From positions 3,720,001 through 3,784,000 of the forward strand of contig OY759970.1 in NCBI GenBank assembly GCA_963662965.1: a DNA stretch of 64,000 nucleotides, written 5' to 3'. The stretch is from DTWD01 sp963662965. GTDB taxonomy: Bacteria; Acidobacteriota; Vicinamibacteria; Vicinamibacterales; UBA8438. Under the pieces are notes generated by a model that was given only the letters and a program-made list of their open reading frames with translations, was not told the origin of the DNA and searched no databases. The translations under genes and the position numbers were made by a program. This document shows, piece by piece, positions 8,364 through 16,694 of the stretch; within the stretch, counting starts at the first letter, position 1, and the number at the start of each line of letters is the position of its first letter.

Positions 8364-9648
8364 ATGGCCCTCGATCAGCCTGCCGTGGACAGTGTCCGTC
8401 GACCGACAGCGAAAGTCGGACCCGATGCGATCGCCACGGCCGGCGTCGTCGTCGAGGCGCTCCGACTCGCGACGGACGCCAGTGATGCGAATGGCATCCT
8501 GACCGGCATTCTCGATGGTCTCGCGTCGCTGGTCGACCATGATGCGGCGTATACGTGATTGATCCATCCGGTGATCGCGTGCGGCACAGCATGATGCGCG
8601 GCTGCGAGAATCCAGTTCCGGAGCTGCGCGTCCCGTTCGAGGAGCACGGGGTCGTGGGTCAAGTCTTGGCCACGGGCGAGCGGATATCGCTCACCAACCA
8701 GCCGCAGGTCTGTGAGGGACGGCAGAGCGCGCGGTCGCGTCTCATCGTGCCGCTCATCGGGACGCGCCCCGTCGTGTCCGCGGGGCGATCGACGTCTGGT
8801 CCGATCGGCCCGATGGGTACGACCAGCCGGCGGAGCAGATCCTTAATGTGTACGCCGCGGCGGTGGCGGCGACCATCGAACGCGCACGGCTGTCGGCGGA
8901 AATTCGGGACAAGCGGCGGCTCGATAGTGATCTCGTGGTCGCGCGAAATGTCATGGAAGGGCTGCTTTCGCATGCGACGCCGAGCCTCGCCGGGTTCGAT
9001 ATCGCGGGGGCGCATGAGACGTCGTTCCTCGTGGGCGGGGACTACTACGAGTTCATTCCGCTCGGCGAAGACCGTTGGGGGGTGGTCATCGCCGACGTGG
9101 TGGGCACGGGCATCCCGGCCGCGCTGCTCGTTGCCGCCACCCGCGCGTCGATCTCATCGCTGGTTGGACATGAATTGGCGGTGCGCGCCGTGATGCGGCG
9201 CGCCAACCGCTTCTTCCATGAGTCGGTGGAGGAGGGGCGCTACGTCACCTTGTTCTACATGGTGATCGACGTGCCCGCCCAGCGGGTGCTCTACGTGAAT
9301 GCTGGGCACGTTCCGCCGGTGCTCACGCGCGCCACCGGTGAGGTCGAGCTCCTCGAGGAGGGCGGCGTCCCGCTCGGGATGTTCGAGTCATCCCGCTACT
9401 TCGAGGGGCATGCCGCGTTCGAGCTAGGGGACGTGCTGGCGCTGTACACCGACGGGATCGTCGAGGCAATGAACGCGGAAGGCGAGGAGTACGGACGTGA
9501 CCGTCTCGTCGACGCCTTGCGCGACGACGACAAGGCGAGCGCGACCGAGCTTTGTAGCGGCGTGATGCGGGAGGTCCGCCGGTTTGGCGCCGGCGCGCCG
9601 TCTGACGACCGCACGCTCGTGATCATCCGTAGCGCTCGACCAGAGTAG
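8364..9648 (+). pseudogene. GAF-SpoIIE (PP2C-type) phosphatase, two frameshifts
   Basis: Three frames join into one protein of about 428 residues. The first part (8364-8558) is the start of a GAF domain (ILTGILDGLASLVDHDAAY). After a one-base shift near 8553 the GAF domain continues (LATGERISLTNQ, RLIVPLIG). After a second shift near 8770 it runs on as GAIDVWSDRPDGYDQPAE into a PP2C/SpoIIE domain to the TAG at 9646. The catalytic domain is complete, with the metal-binding motifs GGDYYEFIPL, VIADVVGTGIPAALL, LYTDGIVEAMN and APSDDRTLVI. Such proteins dephosphorylate anti-sigma-factor antagonists in partner-switching systems. Both breaks need one extra base, which fits either recent mutation or missed bases in the assembly. 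Confidence 0.7.
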
Positions 9649-9690
9649 CGCAAGGCTGCGCGATGAGCCTAGGTGGTGGTACTCAAGATG

Positions 9691-9756
9691 AGGGCGCGCA
9701 CGGCGCGCCCCCGCCGGCACGGAGTGGGGCGACGGGGTTCGGGGCAGTCAGCCCCG
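9691..9756 (+). repeat. Dispersed two-hairpin intergenic repeat, copy A
   Basis: A first hairpin (8-bp stem GGGCGCGC / GCGCGCCC, 9692-9710) is followed by a spacer GCCGGCACGGAGTGGGGC and a second hairpin (CGGGGC-agtca-GCCCCG, 9740-9756). The element ends 7 bp before the stop codon of the minus-strand gene at 9764. Related copies lie at 11912-12000 (opposite strand) and 49586-49673, and partial ones at 12037-12053 and 15199-15238. Confidence 0.75.
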
Positions 9757-9763
9757 TCTAAAT

Positions 9764-10171
9764 TTAGGACGGCCCGGACAGGACGGTGTCCGGTTCCACC
9801 TCGATCGATTTCACCGGAGAGGTGATGATCCGTTGGCCGTCGGCATAGATCTCCATCCGCATGCCGCGGCCGAACCAGGAGAGCTTGAGAAGGCTGCCTC
9901 CGAAGCTCGCGCCGGCCAGTCGTGCTTCAGTCGCCTCCGGGAAGAACCGACCTCCTTGTATCAGGATGCGCGACCGGGGTGGATCGAGCGCGACGATCCG
10001 ATAAGCGGAGTTGGCCGTCGTGACCACGACCGTCGACAGCGCGTCCAACGCGCCGAGACCAAATCCGTCGGAGGCGCCGACCTCCGCGGTGAAGCCGTCG
10101 AGCGTGCACTCGCGCGGGACTGAATATGCAAGCCGCAGATCGCTCCGCGTCTGATCGGATCCGGTGCTCAT
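9764..10171 (-). CDS. Small protein of unknown function
   Basis: A 135-residue protein with an ATG at 10171, no signal peptide and no transmembrane segment. It is rich in beta-strand-like stretches (STVVVTTANSAYRIVALDPP, RILIQGGRFFPE, GMRMEIYADGQRIITSP). The RIVALDPPRSRILIQGG segment is the most distinctive part. I do not recognise a family by function. It lies 18 bp downstream of the DUF3500 gene on the same strand and could be cotranscribed. Its stop codon sits just beyond intergenic repeat copy A. Codon use and GC content look like those of neighbouring genes, so I regard it as real. Confidence 0.6.
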   Translation of the reverse strand: MSTGSDQTRSDLRLAYSVPRECTLDGFTAEVGASDGFGLGALDALSTVVVTTANSAYRIVALDPPRSRILIQGGRFFPEATEARLAGASFGGSLLKLSWFGRGMRMEIYADGQRIITSPVKSIEVEPDTVLSGPS

Positions 10172-10189
10172 CCCTGCCAGCTTACTCCA

Positions 10190-11239
10190 CTAGTCCGCGT
10201 TGAAGGTGCCGTGCGCGTACCGCTGATAGTGCGCGGCGAGCAAGTCCCGTCCGAAGTCGCCGTCAAAGTCGCGCCAGACACTGTGAATGTGGTTCGCTTC
10301 GTTCTGGACGTTGTCGTACTCGATAAGGAACGTCGGGCCCTGCACGCGGTAATAGTGCGGCTCGCCTTCGTTGACACCGCCCATCCAGGCGAACCTGATC
10401 GCGTTGAGTCCGGCCGCGCGCACCTTGGAGAGGCGCTCCTCGGCGATCGCCTCGGGCTGAACGGCCGCGTACTCCTCGATGAGCGTCCAGAGCGTCTCCT
10501 GCTGGTCGCGGTTCAGCTCGGAGTAGGCGACGCCCGCGTCGTCCTGCATGGCAGCCTGTCGCTCGGCCGAGGTCAGGATGTCGTCCGGCGCCTCGTCGGA
10601 CAGCATCGCTGCCTCGAGGCTGGCGTCCGACAGCGTGCCGAGCAGGCTGCGCGCGAGATGCTCCTCGCGTCCCAACACCCGCTCCCCGGCGCTGCTGCCC
10701 TGGCGAACGTATCCGGGGTTGGCCCCGAAGAACTGCGGCGTGGTCGAGCTGAGCTCCCCGTCGATCACGGTCCAGCTGTGCGAAATGTGGTGGCCCTCGT
10801 ACCGCCATGCCCACGTGCCGCTCGCCGACGGCTCGCCGAAGACCATGAAGAAGTACAGCTGCGGGTTGCGCATGTCGCGACCCTCGCGCTCGTAGAGGAT
10901 CTGCTCGAGCTGGCGAATCCGCTCCGACTTGTCGTAGCCCTCCGCGCTGAGGCTCGCCTGCACGAGCGCAAGCGCTGCCTCACGCTGCGCGGCCGTCATC
11001 GTCTTCAACGGCACGCCCTTGCGTTCACGCGGAATGAAGTGCCAATCGAAACGATCGTCACCGTTGAACGGGAACATCACGGCGGTCTTTTGCGCCGGCG
11101 TCAGCGTCTGGAGAAACGCCTGCGCCGCCTGGGTCATCGACGCGGCTTGGTCGGCGTTGCTCCTGACGACAGCGGTTCCGGCGGTGATGATGGCCAGAAC
11201 GACGAAGACAATGGGGACGACACGTGCGGGCACCGTCAT
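10190..11239 (-). CDS. DUF3500 family exported protein
   Basis: A 349-residue protein. The ATG at 11239 follows GAGGAGGAGCC, and residues 1-25 are a signal peptide or anchor. Family landmarks are FLQTLTPAQKTAVMFPFN with a following W-H-F-I-P, then YFFMVFGEPSASGTWAWRYE immediately before GHHISHSWTV, FFGANPGYV, LGREEHLARSLL and the C-terminal HIHSVWRDFDGDFGRDLLAAH. These match DUF3500, a family of exported proteins of unknown activity; the conserved His and Trp residues in GTWAWRYEGHHIS and IHSVWRD suggest a metal or ligand site (inference). A small unknown gene follows 18 bp downstream. Confidence 0.82.
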   Translation of the reverse strand: MTVPARVVPIVFVVLAIITAGTAVVRSNADQAASMTQAAQAFLQTLTPAQKTAVMFPFNGDDRFDWHFIPRERKGVPLKTMTAAQREAALALVQASLSAEGYDKSERIRQLEQILYEREGRDMRNPQLYFFMVFGEPSASGTWAWRYEGHHISHSWTVIDGELSSTTPQFFGANPGYVRQGSSAGERVLGREEHLARSLLGTLSDASLEAAMLSDEAPDDILTSAERQAAMQDDAGVAYSELNRDQQETLWTLIEEYAAVQPEAIAEERLSKVRAAGLNAIRFAWMGGVNEGEPHYYRVQGPTFLIEYDNVQNEANHIHSVWRDFDGDFGRDLLAAHYQRYAHGTFNAD

Positions 11240-11326
11240 GGCTCCTCCTCACACTCAGCGCGTGTGAGGCGAGACTACAACCGGCTGCGGGAGGGCGTCA
11301 AGACAGGAACACGTCGTGGACGGCCA

Positions 11327-11800
11327 CTAGTCCGTGCGGACGGTGAAGCCGACGCCGAACTTCAGGTTGGGGCTGCCGCTGCCGCCGCCACCCTTGAATT
11401 CGGTAAAGAAGCCGCCTTGATGGACGAAGCCGAAGACGTAGCTGACGCCCCCGCCAACGTCGGTGACCTCCTCGCGCAGAAACGGGTCGGTAAAACGGAG
11501 GATCCCGATGACGGGACCGCCCCCTTGGTAGAGCTTCCAGCCCGAATCGCCGAGGTCGAACCGGTAGAGAAACTCGACGTTGATACTGGCGATCGTCAGA
11601 TTGCTGCCAAAGCCGCCATCGATACCGGGGCGCAGGATGAACTGGTCGCTGCCGAGCGGAAACTCGACGTGACTGCCGACGTAGACCTGCTCCGGGTCGA
11701 CCGTGCCGCCGGTTTGAAAGCCGACGCCTTGGGCGCCGGCTTTGCCCGAGAGCATCAGGACGCCGACCACGCCGAGGATGGTCATTCGATGCAACGACAT
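11327..11800 (-). CDS. Small outer-membrane beta-barrel protein
   Basis: A 157-residue protein from the ATG at 11800 with a signal peptide (MTILGVVGVLMLSGKAGAQ region). The mature part is built of alternating amphipathic strands: VYVGSHVEFPLG, FILRPGIDGGFGSNLT, ASINVEFLYRFDLG, SGWKLYQGGGPVIGI, VGGGVSYVFGFVHQGGFFTE, NLKFGVGFTVRTD. This pattern and the aromatic-ended final strand fit an eight-stranded outer-membrane barrel of the OmpX/PagP-like size class. No enzymatic motif is visible, so a structural or porin-like role is inferred. The downstream intergenic segment on the minus strand has no further gene before the DUF3500 gene. Confidence 0.65.
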   Translation of the reverse strand: MSLHRMTILGVVGVLMLSGKAGAQGVGFQTGGTVDPEQVYVGSHVEFPLGSDQFILRPGIDGGFGSNLTIASINVEFLYRFDLGDSGWKLYQGGGPVIGILRFTDPFLREEVTDVGGGVSYVFGFVHQGGFFTEFKGGGGSGSPNLKFGVGFTVRTD

Positions 11801-11911
11801 GACAGGATGCCCCGCAAGTTACGAGCCACGATGTGTCTCCATGCACCGCAGGTGCGCGTGCCTCTCGACTGTCGCGAAAAGCGGCCAGGTCGTCCTCTGT
11901 CCTCTTTCAGA

Positions 11912-12053
11912 CGGGGCTGACTGCCCCGGGTCCCGTCGCCGGCACTCGCGGGGACCCCTTTGCCCCACTCCGTGCCGGCGGGGGCGCGCGGTGCGCGCCC
12001 TGATCCTGATTCGGGCGACTGAGCCGCGTGGAGCGTCGGGGCAGTCAGCCCCG
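11912..12053 (-). repeat. Dispersed two-hairpin intergenic repeat, copy B plus extra tail hairpin
   Basis: On the minus strand 12000-11912 repeats copy A: first hairpin GGGCGCGC / GCGCGCCC (11982-12000), the spacer GCCGGCACGGAGTGGGGC, and the tail hairpin CGGGGC / GCCCCG (11912-11928). A second copy of the tail hairpin stands at 12037-12053 and reaches into the last codons of the gene ending at 12045. The interval 11801-12044 holds no other recognisable feature. Confidence 0.7.
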
Positions 12054-12494
12054 ACTAATGAATATCGGAACGTAATCGTCCGGCCCCGCATCCAGCAGCA
12101 CGCGCTCGCCGAGCTTCACGAGCGCGTGTGCCTCGAGGCCGGTGTCGGCCCGCTTGGTGGTGATGACCAGTTCCGAATGGACGTCCCGCCGCCGCAGCAG
12201 TCGATGGAGGGTCAGCGACTTGGTGAGGCAGGTCGATGTCGGGACACGCGCCGCCGCGGACTCGACCAGTGTGGCCATCCGTTCGGGCGAGACCGGCGGC
12301 GACGACCGTGGTGTCGGTTGGCGACCCTCGATCACGTCGATGAGCCGGGTGAACGAGACCCGCGGAAGCACGACGGCGATCGCGGCGCAGAGGAGCCACG
12401 ACTCGGCTAGGAGTCGCCACTCGCGGGCGCTCAAAAGCCGCAGCCGCTGCCAGCGCTCGCGCCAGCGGCCCGTCGCGGCCATCGTCGTTTGCAC
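12045..12494 (-). CDS. Lasso-peptide biosynthesis B2-like transglutaminase-fold protein, stand-alone
   Basis: A 149-residue protein with the McjB C-terminal domain pattern (Transglut_core3): a basic, amphipathic N-terminus with LAESWLLCAAIAVVLPRVSF, then STCLTKSLTLHRLLRRRDVH carrying the putative catalytic Cys89, EAHALVKL with His123, and LLDAGPDDYVPI with Asp135. In lasso-peptide clusters this domain is the leader peptidase and needs a B1 recognition protein and an asparagine-synthetase-like C protein; none of these, and no precursor, is visible nearby. It may act on another peptide or be an orphan. The last few codons come from a copy of the dispersed repeat, so the natural C-terminus could have been altered. 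Confidence 0.7.
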   Translation of the reverse strand: MQTTMAATGRWRERWQRLRLLSAREWRLLAESWLLCAAIAVVLPRVSFTRLIDVIEGRQPTPRSSPPVSPERMATLVESAAARVPTSTCLTKSLTLHRLLRRRDVHSELVITTKRADTGLEAHALVKLGERVLLDAGPDDYVPIFISRG

Positions 12495-12535
12495 CCTTTC
12501 GAGTATAGAGGTCGACGACGACGTGCGTCAGGCCG

Positions 12536-13198
12536 CTACCGGTAGTTCCACAGGTAGTACGCCCACTTGAGGTATTCCTGGTGGACGTTGATGAGGCCGT
12601 GCTCCGATTCCCACCAGTTCGTGGCGTCGTAGCCCGGTTGCCGCGCCGCAACCATCACGAGTTGAGCGCCGTCCTCTTCGAGCACACGCCGGAGAATCCA
12701 GTGTGCGCGGCTGGTGTGGAATGCACTGGTCACGACGGAAAGCGGCCCGTCGCTTTTCTTTTGACGCAGATAGGTCTTCAGGACTTGCGCCTCATCGTAG
12801 GTCGACGTGACGTTACGCGCGCTCGGGATGACCGTGATCGCCTCGGGCGGGATGCCATACCACTCGAGCATGCCAACCAGTACCTCGGTGCGCGACGGTA
12901 GGAGTCCCGCCCGCCCGCGTGGCAACCGCGGCTCCAGGCAGACGAGCACCGTATCGGCCAAACCGCGTCTATAGAGTTCCGCGGCCTTACGCGGTCGGAG
13001 ATCCGGGTCTCCGGCCAGCACGACGATATAGCGCGCTTCTCGAGGTGTGTCGTCGACGATCAAGAGCTCGGCCGCGCCCTCCAAAATCACGCCCCGCCCG
13101 GCCCACGCGGCCACGCTCAGGAGCACGAAAATCCCGCCGCTCATGAGCCACCGTCGTCTCACCGTCGGTCGGCCGTCTGCGGCGTGTGTCGCGACCAT
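12536..13198 (-). CDS. SanA/ElyC/YdcF-type DUF218 membrane protein
   Basis: A 220-residue protein. The ATG at 13198 is chosen over a TTG nine codons upstream. A single N-terminal transmembrane helix (MSGGIFVLLSVAAWAGRGVI) is followed by the DUF218 domain: ARYIVVLAGDPDLRPRKAAE, LYRRGLADTVLVC, ARNVTSTYDEAQVLKTYL and VVTSAFHTSRAHWILRRVLE. DUF218 proteins such as SanA and ElyC act at the cell envelope, the latter in peptidoglycan or lipid-carrier metabolism. An exposed periplasmic domain is inferred. It lies 41 bp upstream of the B2-like gene on the same strand and probably shares its transcript. A TATAAT sequence just upstream of the start is a possible -10 element. Confidence 0.75.
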   Translation of the reverse strand: MVATHAADGRPTVRRRWLMSGGIFVLLSVAAWAGRGVILEGAAELLIVDDTPREARYIVVLAGDPDLRPRKAAELYRRGLADTVLVCLEPRLPRGRAGLLPSRTEVLVGMLEWYGIPPEAITVIPSARNVTSTYDEAQVLKTYLRQKKSDGPLSVVTSAFHTSRAHWILRRVLEEDGAQLVMVAARQPGYDATNWWESEHGLINVHQEYLKWAYYLWNYR

Positions 13199-13229
13199 AC
13201 CGTCAGCGATTATAGCGAGCCGCAAGAGC

Positions 13230-13277
13230 CCCTCTCATAAATGCGGCGGCCGAATGCCGGCGACATTTATGAGAGGG
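13230..13277. promoter_or_regulatory. Long interrupted palindrome between divergent genes
   Basis: Perfect 14-base arms (CCCTCTCATAAATG at 13230-13243, its complement at 13264-13277) surround a 20-base centre that itself contains a GCCG/CGGC hairpin. It lies between the divergent starts at 13198 and 13326. It could be a regulator site shared by both genes or a structured RNA leader of the hemerythrin gene. Confidence 0.5.
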
Positions 13278-13325
13278 ACTCCAGTGGCCTGGCGCAACTG
13301 CCCCGGAGATGAGAGATTAGGATCG

Positions 13326-13859
13326 ATGAAACGCCACGTTAGCCTCGTCCCCCTCTCGCGTGAACATCACGAGGGTCTGGTGATGGCCCAACGGCTCATT
13401 CTCGGTCGGTCGACGAATCCGGGCGCCGCCTGGCCGTCGGAGCCGAAGCAGCAGGTCGGTCGACTGCTCGAGTTCTTCGGGACGGCTCTCGGTCGACACT
13501 TCGACCTCGAGGAGCGTCATCTCTTTCCGCTCGTCATCGCCGAACTCGCGGACCGTGATGCGACGGCGCAGACGCTCATTACCGGGCTGACGGAGGATCA
13601 CGGAGCGATGCGGGCCATGATTCGAGAGTTCGAGGAGGATCCCACGACACGGCTCGACACACGTCTGCCGGCGTTCGGGAAACGGCTCAGGGGCCACATT
13701 CAGACGGAAGAGCGAGAGCTGTTTGAACGGATCCAGGCCGTGTGCTCGCCTGAGGTGCTCGCCGAGTTGGAGAAGCGGATCGCGGTATATGTCGCGGAAC
13801 GTCTGTCAGCCTGTAACCTATCCCCCGGCCGAGCCGCTGATTGCCCTCCGAAACATTGA
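13326..13859 (+). CDS. Hemerythrin HHE-domain protein
   Basis: A 177-residue cytosolic protein from the ATG at 13326. It shows the iron ligands of the HHE cation-binding domain in order: SREHHEGL near the N-terminus, GRHFDLEERHLFPLV, EDHGAMRAMIREFEE and GHIQTEERELFERI. Such proteins carry a di-iron site that binds O2 or NO, or serve in iron handling. The last roughly 25 residues are out of character (CNLSPGRAADCPPKH) and overlap the start of the ABC ATPase gene in another frame, so the true C-terminus may have been shifted by an indel, or the overlap may be real. A large palindrome lies just upstream. Confidence 0.75.
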   Translation: MKRHVSLVPLSREHHEGLVMAQRLILGRSTNPGAAWPSEPKQQVGRLLEFFGTALGRHFDLEERHLFPLVIAELADRDATAQTLITGLTEDHGAMRAMIREFEEDPTTRLDTRLPAFGKRLRGHIQTEERELFERIQAVCSPEVLAELEKRIAVYVAERLSACNLSPGRAADCPPKH

Positions 13860-14503
13860 AAAGTCGTTCAGTCACGGACCGAACCAGATGTTCGTCCTCC
13901 GTCGGATCACGCTGGACATCGCACCGTGTGAGTTCGTGTCGATCATGGGGCCATCCGGAGCGGGGAAGTCGACGCTGCTACATATCCTCGGCATGCACGA
14001 CGCGGCGTGGCAGGGTGAGTTCGAGTTCGTCGGTCAGCCGGTGCATCAGCTCAAGGCGAAGCACCGCCAGGCGCTCGGTCGTGAGTACATTGGATTCGTC
14101 TTTCAGAGTTACCACCTGCTCGACGACCTGACGGTCGCCGAGAACCTCGAGGTGCCGCTGTCGTATCGCAACGTTCGACGGGCCGAGCGCCATGGCATGG
14201 TCGCCGATACGCTGGATCGCTTTCAGGTCGTCGGCAAGAAGGACCTCTATCCGAGCCAGCTCTCGGGCGGTCAGCAACAGCTCGTCGGTGTCGCGCGGGC
14301 CGTCATCGCGAATCCGAAGCTGATTCTGGCCGACGAACCGACGGGCAACCTGCACACCAGCCAGGGAAAAGAGATCATGGATCTCTATCAAGACGTTCAA
14401 CGATGAAGGGACGACGATCGTGCAGGTGACCCACTCGGAACGGAACGCGGGCTACGGGTCGCGCGTCGTGCAGCTACGTGACGGGTGGCTGGTGCAGGAA
14501 TAG
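13789..14503 (+). pseudogene. MacB/LolD-type ABC transporter ATP-binding protein, one frameshift
   Basis: About 237 residues when repaired. The ATPase is otherwise complete: MGPSGAGKSTLLHILG (Walker A), FVFQSYHLLDDLTVAENLEV (Q-loop region), LSGGQQQLVGVARAV (signature) and LILADEPTGNL (Walker B). Near 14388 the frame breaks; removing one A gives LFKTFNDEGTTIVQVTHSER, the normal H-loop region, and the reading continues to a TAG at 14501-14503. Without repair the protein stops at 14406 and lacks the switch His. The start is uncertain because the frame overlaps the hemerythrin gene. No permease gene is adjacent, unlike the usual MacB arrangement. Confidence 0.68.
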
Positions 14504-14529
14504 CGTGCAGCGGCAGTAAACTCCGAGCC

Positions 14530-14907
14530 ATGCCGAACTCACCTGCCGTCACGAAGTTCACCTGGAGCGACATGCCGAAGGAGCGGGTCACCAACCGGAT
14601 CGATCGCCGGATCGTCTGCGGCGACAAGACGATGGTGGCCCACGTCTACTTACAGCCAGGTGCGATCGTGCCCGCGCACTCGCACCACAACGAGCAGCTC
14701 ACCTACATCTTGACGGGGAAGCTCCGATTCTGGGTGGGCGACGACCTCTCGCAGGTCGTCGATGTGGGGGCGGGGGAGGTGTTGCACCTTCCCTCGAATG
14801 TTCCGCACAAAGCCGAGGCGCTCGAGGAGACGCTGGACGTAGATATCTTCAGTCCGCCACGGCAGGACTGGCTTGACCACACCGACAGCTATTTTCAGGA
14901 CCAATGA
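14530..14907 (+). CDS. Small cupin-domain protein
   Basis: A 125-residue single-domain cupin from the ATG at 14530. It carries the first cupin motif around PAHSHHNEQLTYILTGKL (two His and a Glu as metal ligands) and the second around GEVLHLPSNVPHKAEALE (third His). These small cupins bind a divalent metal and act as dioxygenases, isomerases or binding proteins; the substrate cannot be inferred. No signal peptide. It follows the frameshifted ABC ATPase by 26 bp and may be cotranscribed with it. The MVAHVYLQPGAIVPAHSHH opening is typical of the cupin_2 group. Confidence 0.82.
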   Translation: MPNSPAVTKFTWSDMPKERVTNRIDRRIVCGDKTMVAHVYLQPGAIVPAHSHHNEQLTYILTGKLRFWVGDDLSQVVDVGAGEVLHLPSNVPHKAEALEETLDVDIFSPPRQDWLDHTDSYFQDQ

Positions 14908-15298
14908 CGGTCGGGTAGGGCTCGTAGCTGCGTCGGAGGACCGCGTGCGAACAGTTCCGCGCGTCACGCGCCCGCTTGCCCACTTCCCTCCAGAATCCAG
15001 CTCGCTCAAGTGGCATCCACCTGCTCCGTGCGGCACCGAGCTTCGCTCGCCAAAGGCAAATGGATTCTTCCGGGACATGGGCAGCCGGACGCGACCGCGC
15101 CTGTCTGTTCGCGTCCCCAGGTCCTCAGGGCGGCGGCCGTCGCAGGTTCGGGCGGCTCAGCGGCTGGTCTCTCGGAGGAATCCGTCGGAGGCTGAGCCAG
15201 GGCGCGCACAGCGCGCCCCCGCCGGACACGGAGCGGGATGAGGCCGTTCGAACCTGCCCGTCTGCCGACCCAACGGCGACACGAATGTGCAAAACGCT
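14908..15298. other. Intergenic region with a partial dispersed repeat (copy D)
   Basis: No convincing gene is seen in these 391 bases. A head-only copy of the dispersed repeat lies at 15199-15238 (stem GGGCGCGC / GCGCGCCC with aca in the loop, then a diverged GCCGGACACGGAGCGGG spacer); its tail hairpin is missing. The rest is GC-rich sequence without a recognisable signal. Confidence 0.55.
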
Positions 15299-16681
15299 CT
15301 AGCTGCGTCGGAGGACCACCACCGGGTCGACTCTGGTGGCACGCAATGACGGGAGCAGCATCGCCAGGCTCCCGACGGCGACGATCAGACCGACGGCGAC
15401 GACCGCCGTCGGCACATCGGTCGGCGCCACCCCGAACAACACCCCGGCCAGCAACGCCGCCAGCGGCCACGACGCGATCAGGCCGATCCCGGCACCCCAG
15501 CCGAGGAGGCGGAGCCCGCGACCGGCGACCCAGCCGACGAGCCGGGACCGATCGGCGCCCGAGCGCCATCCGCACCCCGATCTCTTGATGGCGCTCACGC
15601 ACCCGCGCCGACAGGACACCGTACACGCCGAGCATCGCGAGGAAGACGGCGGAGGCGGCGAACGCCACGAGCGCGAACAATCGCTTGGCGGTCGCGTTCC
15701 ATCGTTGTGCCCAACAGATCCTCGAGCGGGGTGAGCCCGTAGGCTGGCTTCTGCGGGTCGATCTCCCTGAGCACCCCACGGACGGCCGGGATGAGCGCAC
15801 GCGGATCGCCGGACGTGCGAATGGCGACGTTCATGATCAGATACGACCGCTGCGCGTGTGGAAGATAGACTTCGGCGCGCGGTTCGCAAAAGCGGACGTC
15901 GCCCACGACGCCGACGACGTCGTAGGGAAAGGTACCGGCCGTGCTGTAGTCGATCACCAGGCGCTGGCCGACCGCCGATCGCCCGGGCCAGAGGAGCCGG
16001 GCGAGGGTCTCACTGACCATGAAGACCGGCGGCGCCTCCGGATGGCCGGATGGTCGCGCGCGTCGAACGGCCGTCCCACGGCAATGTCGATTCGAAGCGC
16101 ATCGAAGTAGCCGGGGGTCACCATCCGGACAGCGGCCGGGAGACGGTCGGGAACGTCGGGGGTCTCCACCGGCCACACCGGCCGATCGAAGTCCGGTCCC
16201 AGCGGGCTCGTCGGCAGCGTGGTGGCGCCGCCGACCGCGACGCCGCCGGGCAGCGCTCCGAGCCGTTCGAACAGCGTCGCATAGCAGGTGCGAGCCCGCT
16301 CGCCGCTGCCGTAGGCCTCCGTGTCGAGGAAGATGGGCGCGACGAGCGCACCCCGTGGGTCGAACCCGGGGTCGGCCGCGCGGAGGGCCGTTGACATGGT
16401 CCGGAGGCCTTCGGCCGGCGCGGCGCGAGGCGCGTGTCCCGGAGCGCATCCTCCAGCCAGACGAACGACCGCGCGTCGCGCGACCGCCCCTTCGCTTGGT
16501 CGACCCCGCCGAACGACCGCCGTGCCGCCACCCGCGCGGCGTCGGGCGTCAGGCCCCGCCGCCGAAGCGCGTCCTCGATCAACCCCAGATGCGCGTCGAC
16601 TTTCTGCGCGAGCGCCCGTTCCGCTTGTGCAGGTCGGATGAAGGTGTCCAGCCTGACGAAGAACTCTCGTATCTGCGCCAT
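15299..16681 (-). pseudogene. ADOP-class ABC permease, internally deleted and frameshifted
   Basis: The N-terminus is a typical PadR-linked acidobacterial orphan permease (LDTFIRPAQAERALAQKVDA, then the WLEDALRDTRLA segment). At about 16410 it jumps straight to TMSTALRAADPGFDPRGAL, a segment that in intact proteins follows the first transmembrane block, so roughly 300-400 residues (first FtsX helices and first MacB periplasmic domain) are missing. Downstream parts (TPGYFDALRIDIAVGRPF, VFMVSETLARLLWPG, VAFAASAVFLAMLGVYGVLS, LIASWPLAALLAGVLFGV) lie in different frames, showing at least four indels, and the natural C-terminus (LRATRVDPVVVLRRS) is present. The neighbouring PadR regulator is intact. 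Clearly non-functional. Confidence 0.85.
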
Positions 16682-16694
16682 GGTTAGAAGCCCG

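Noticed and set aside
8183..8365. An N-terminal extension of the phosphodiesterase reading through the tRNA-His gene
   Set aside because: The reading covers a perfect tRNA-His cloverleaf; the true start is the ATG at 8182 with a lipobox close behind it.
10211..11920. A long plus-strand reading frame opposite DUF3500 and the outer-membrane protein
   Set aside because: It is a GC-driven shadow of two well-supported minus-strand genes with no ribosome site or recognisable domain.
12045..13198. Lasso-peptide biosynthetic cluster
   Set aside because: Only a B2-like protein is present; no precursor, B1 recognition protein or asparagine-synthetase-like gene lies nearby.
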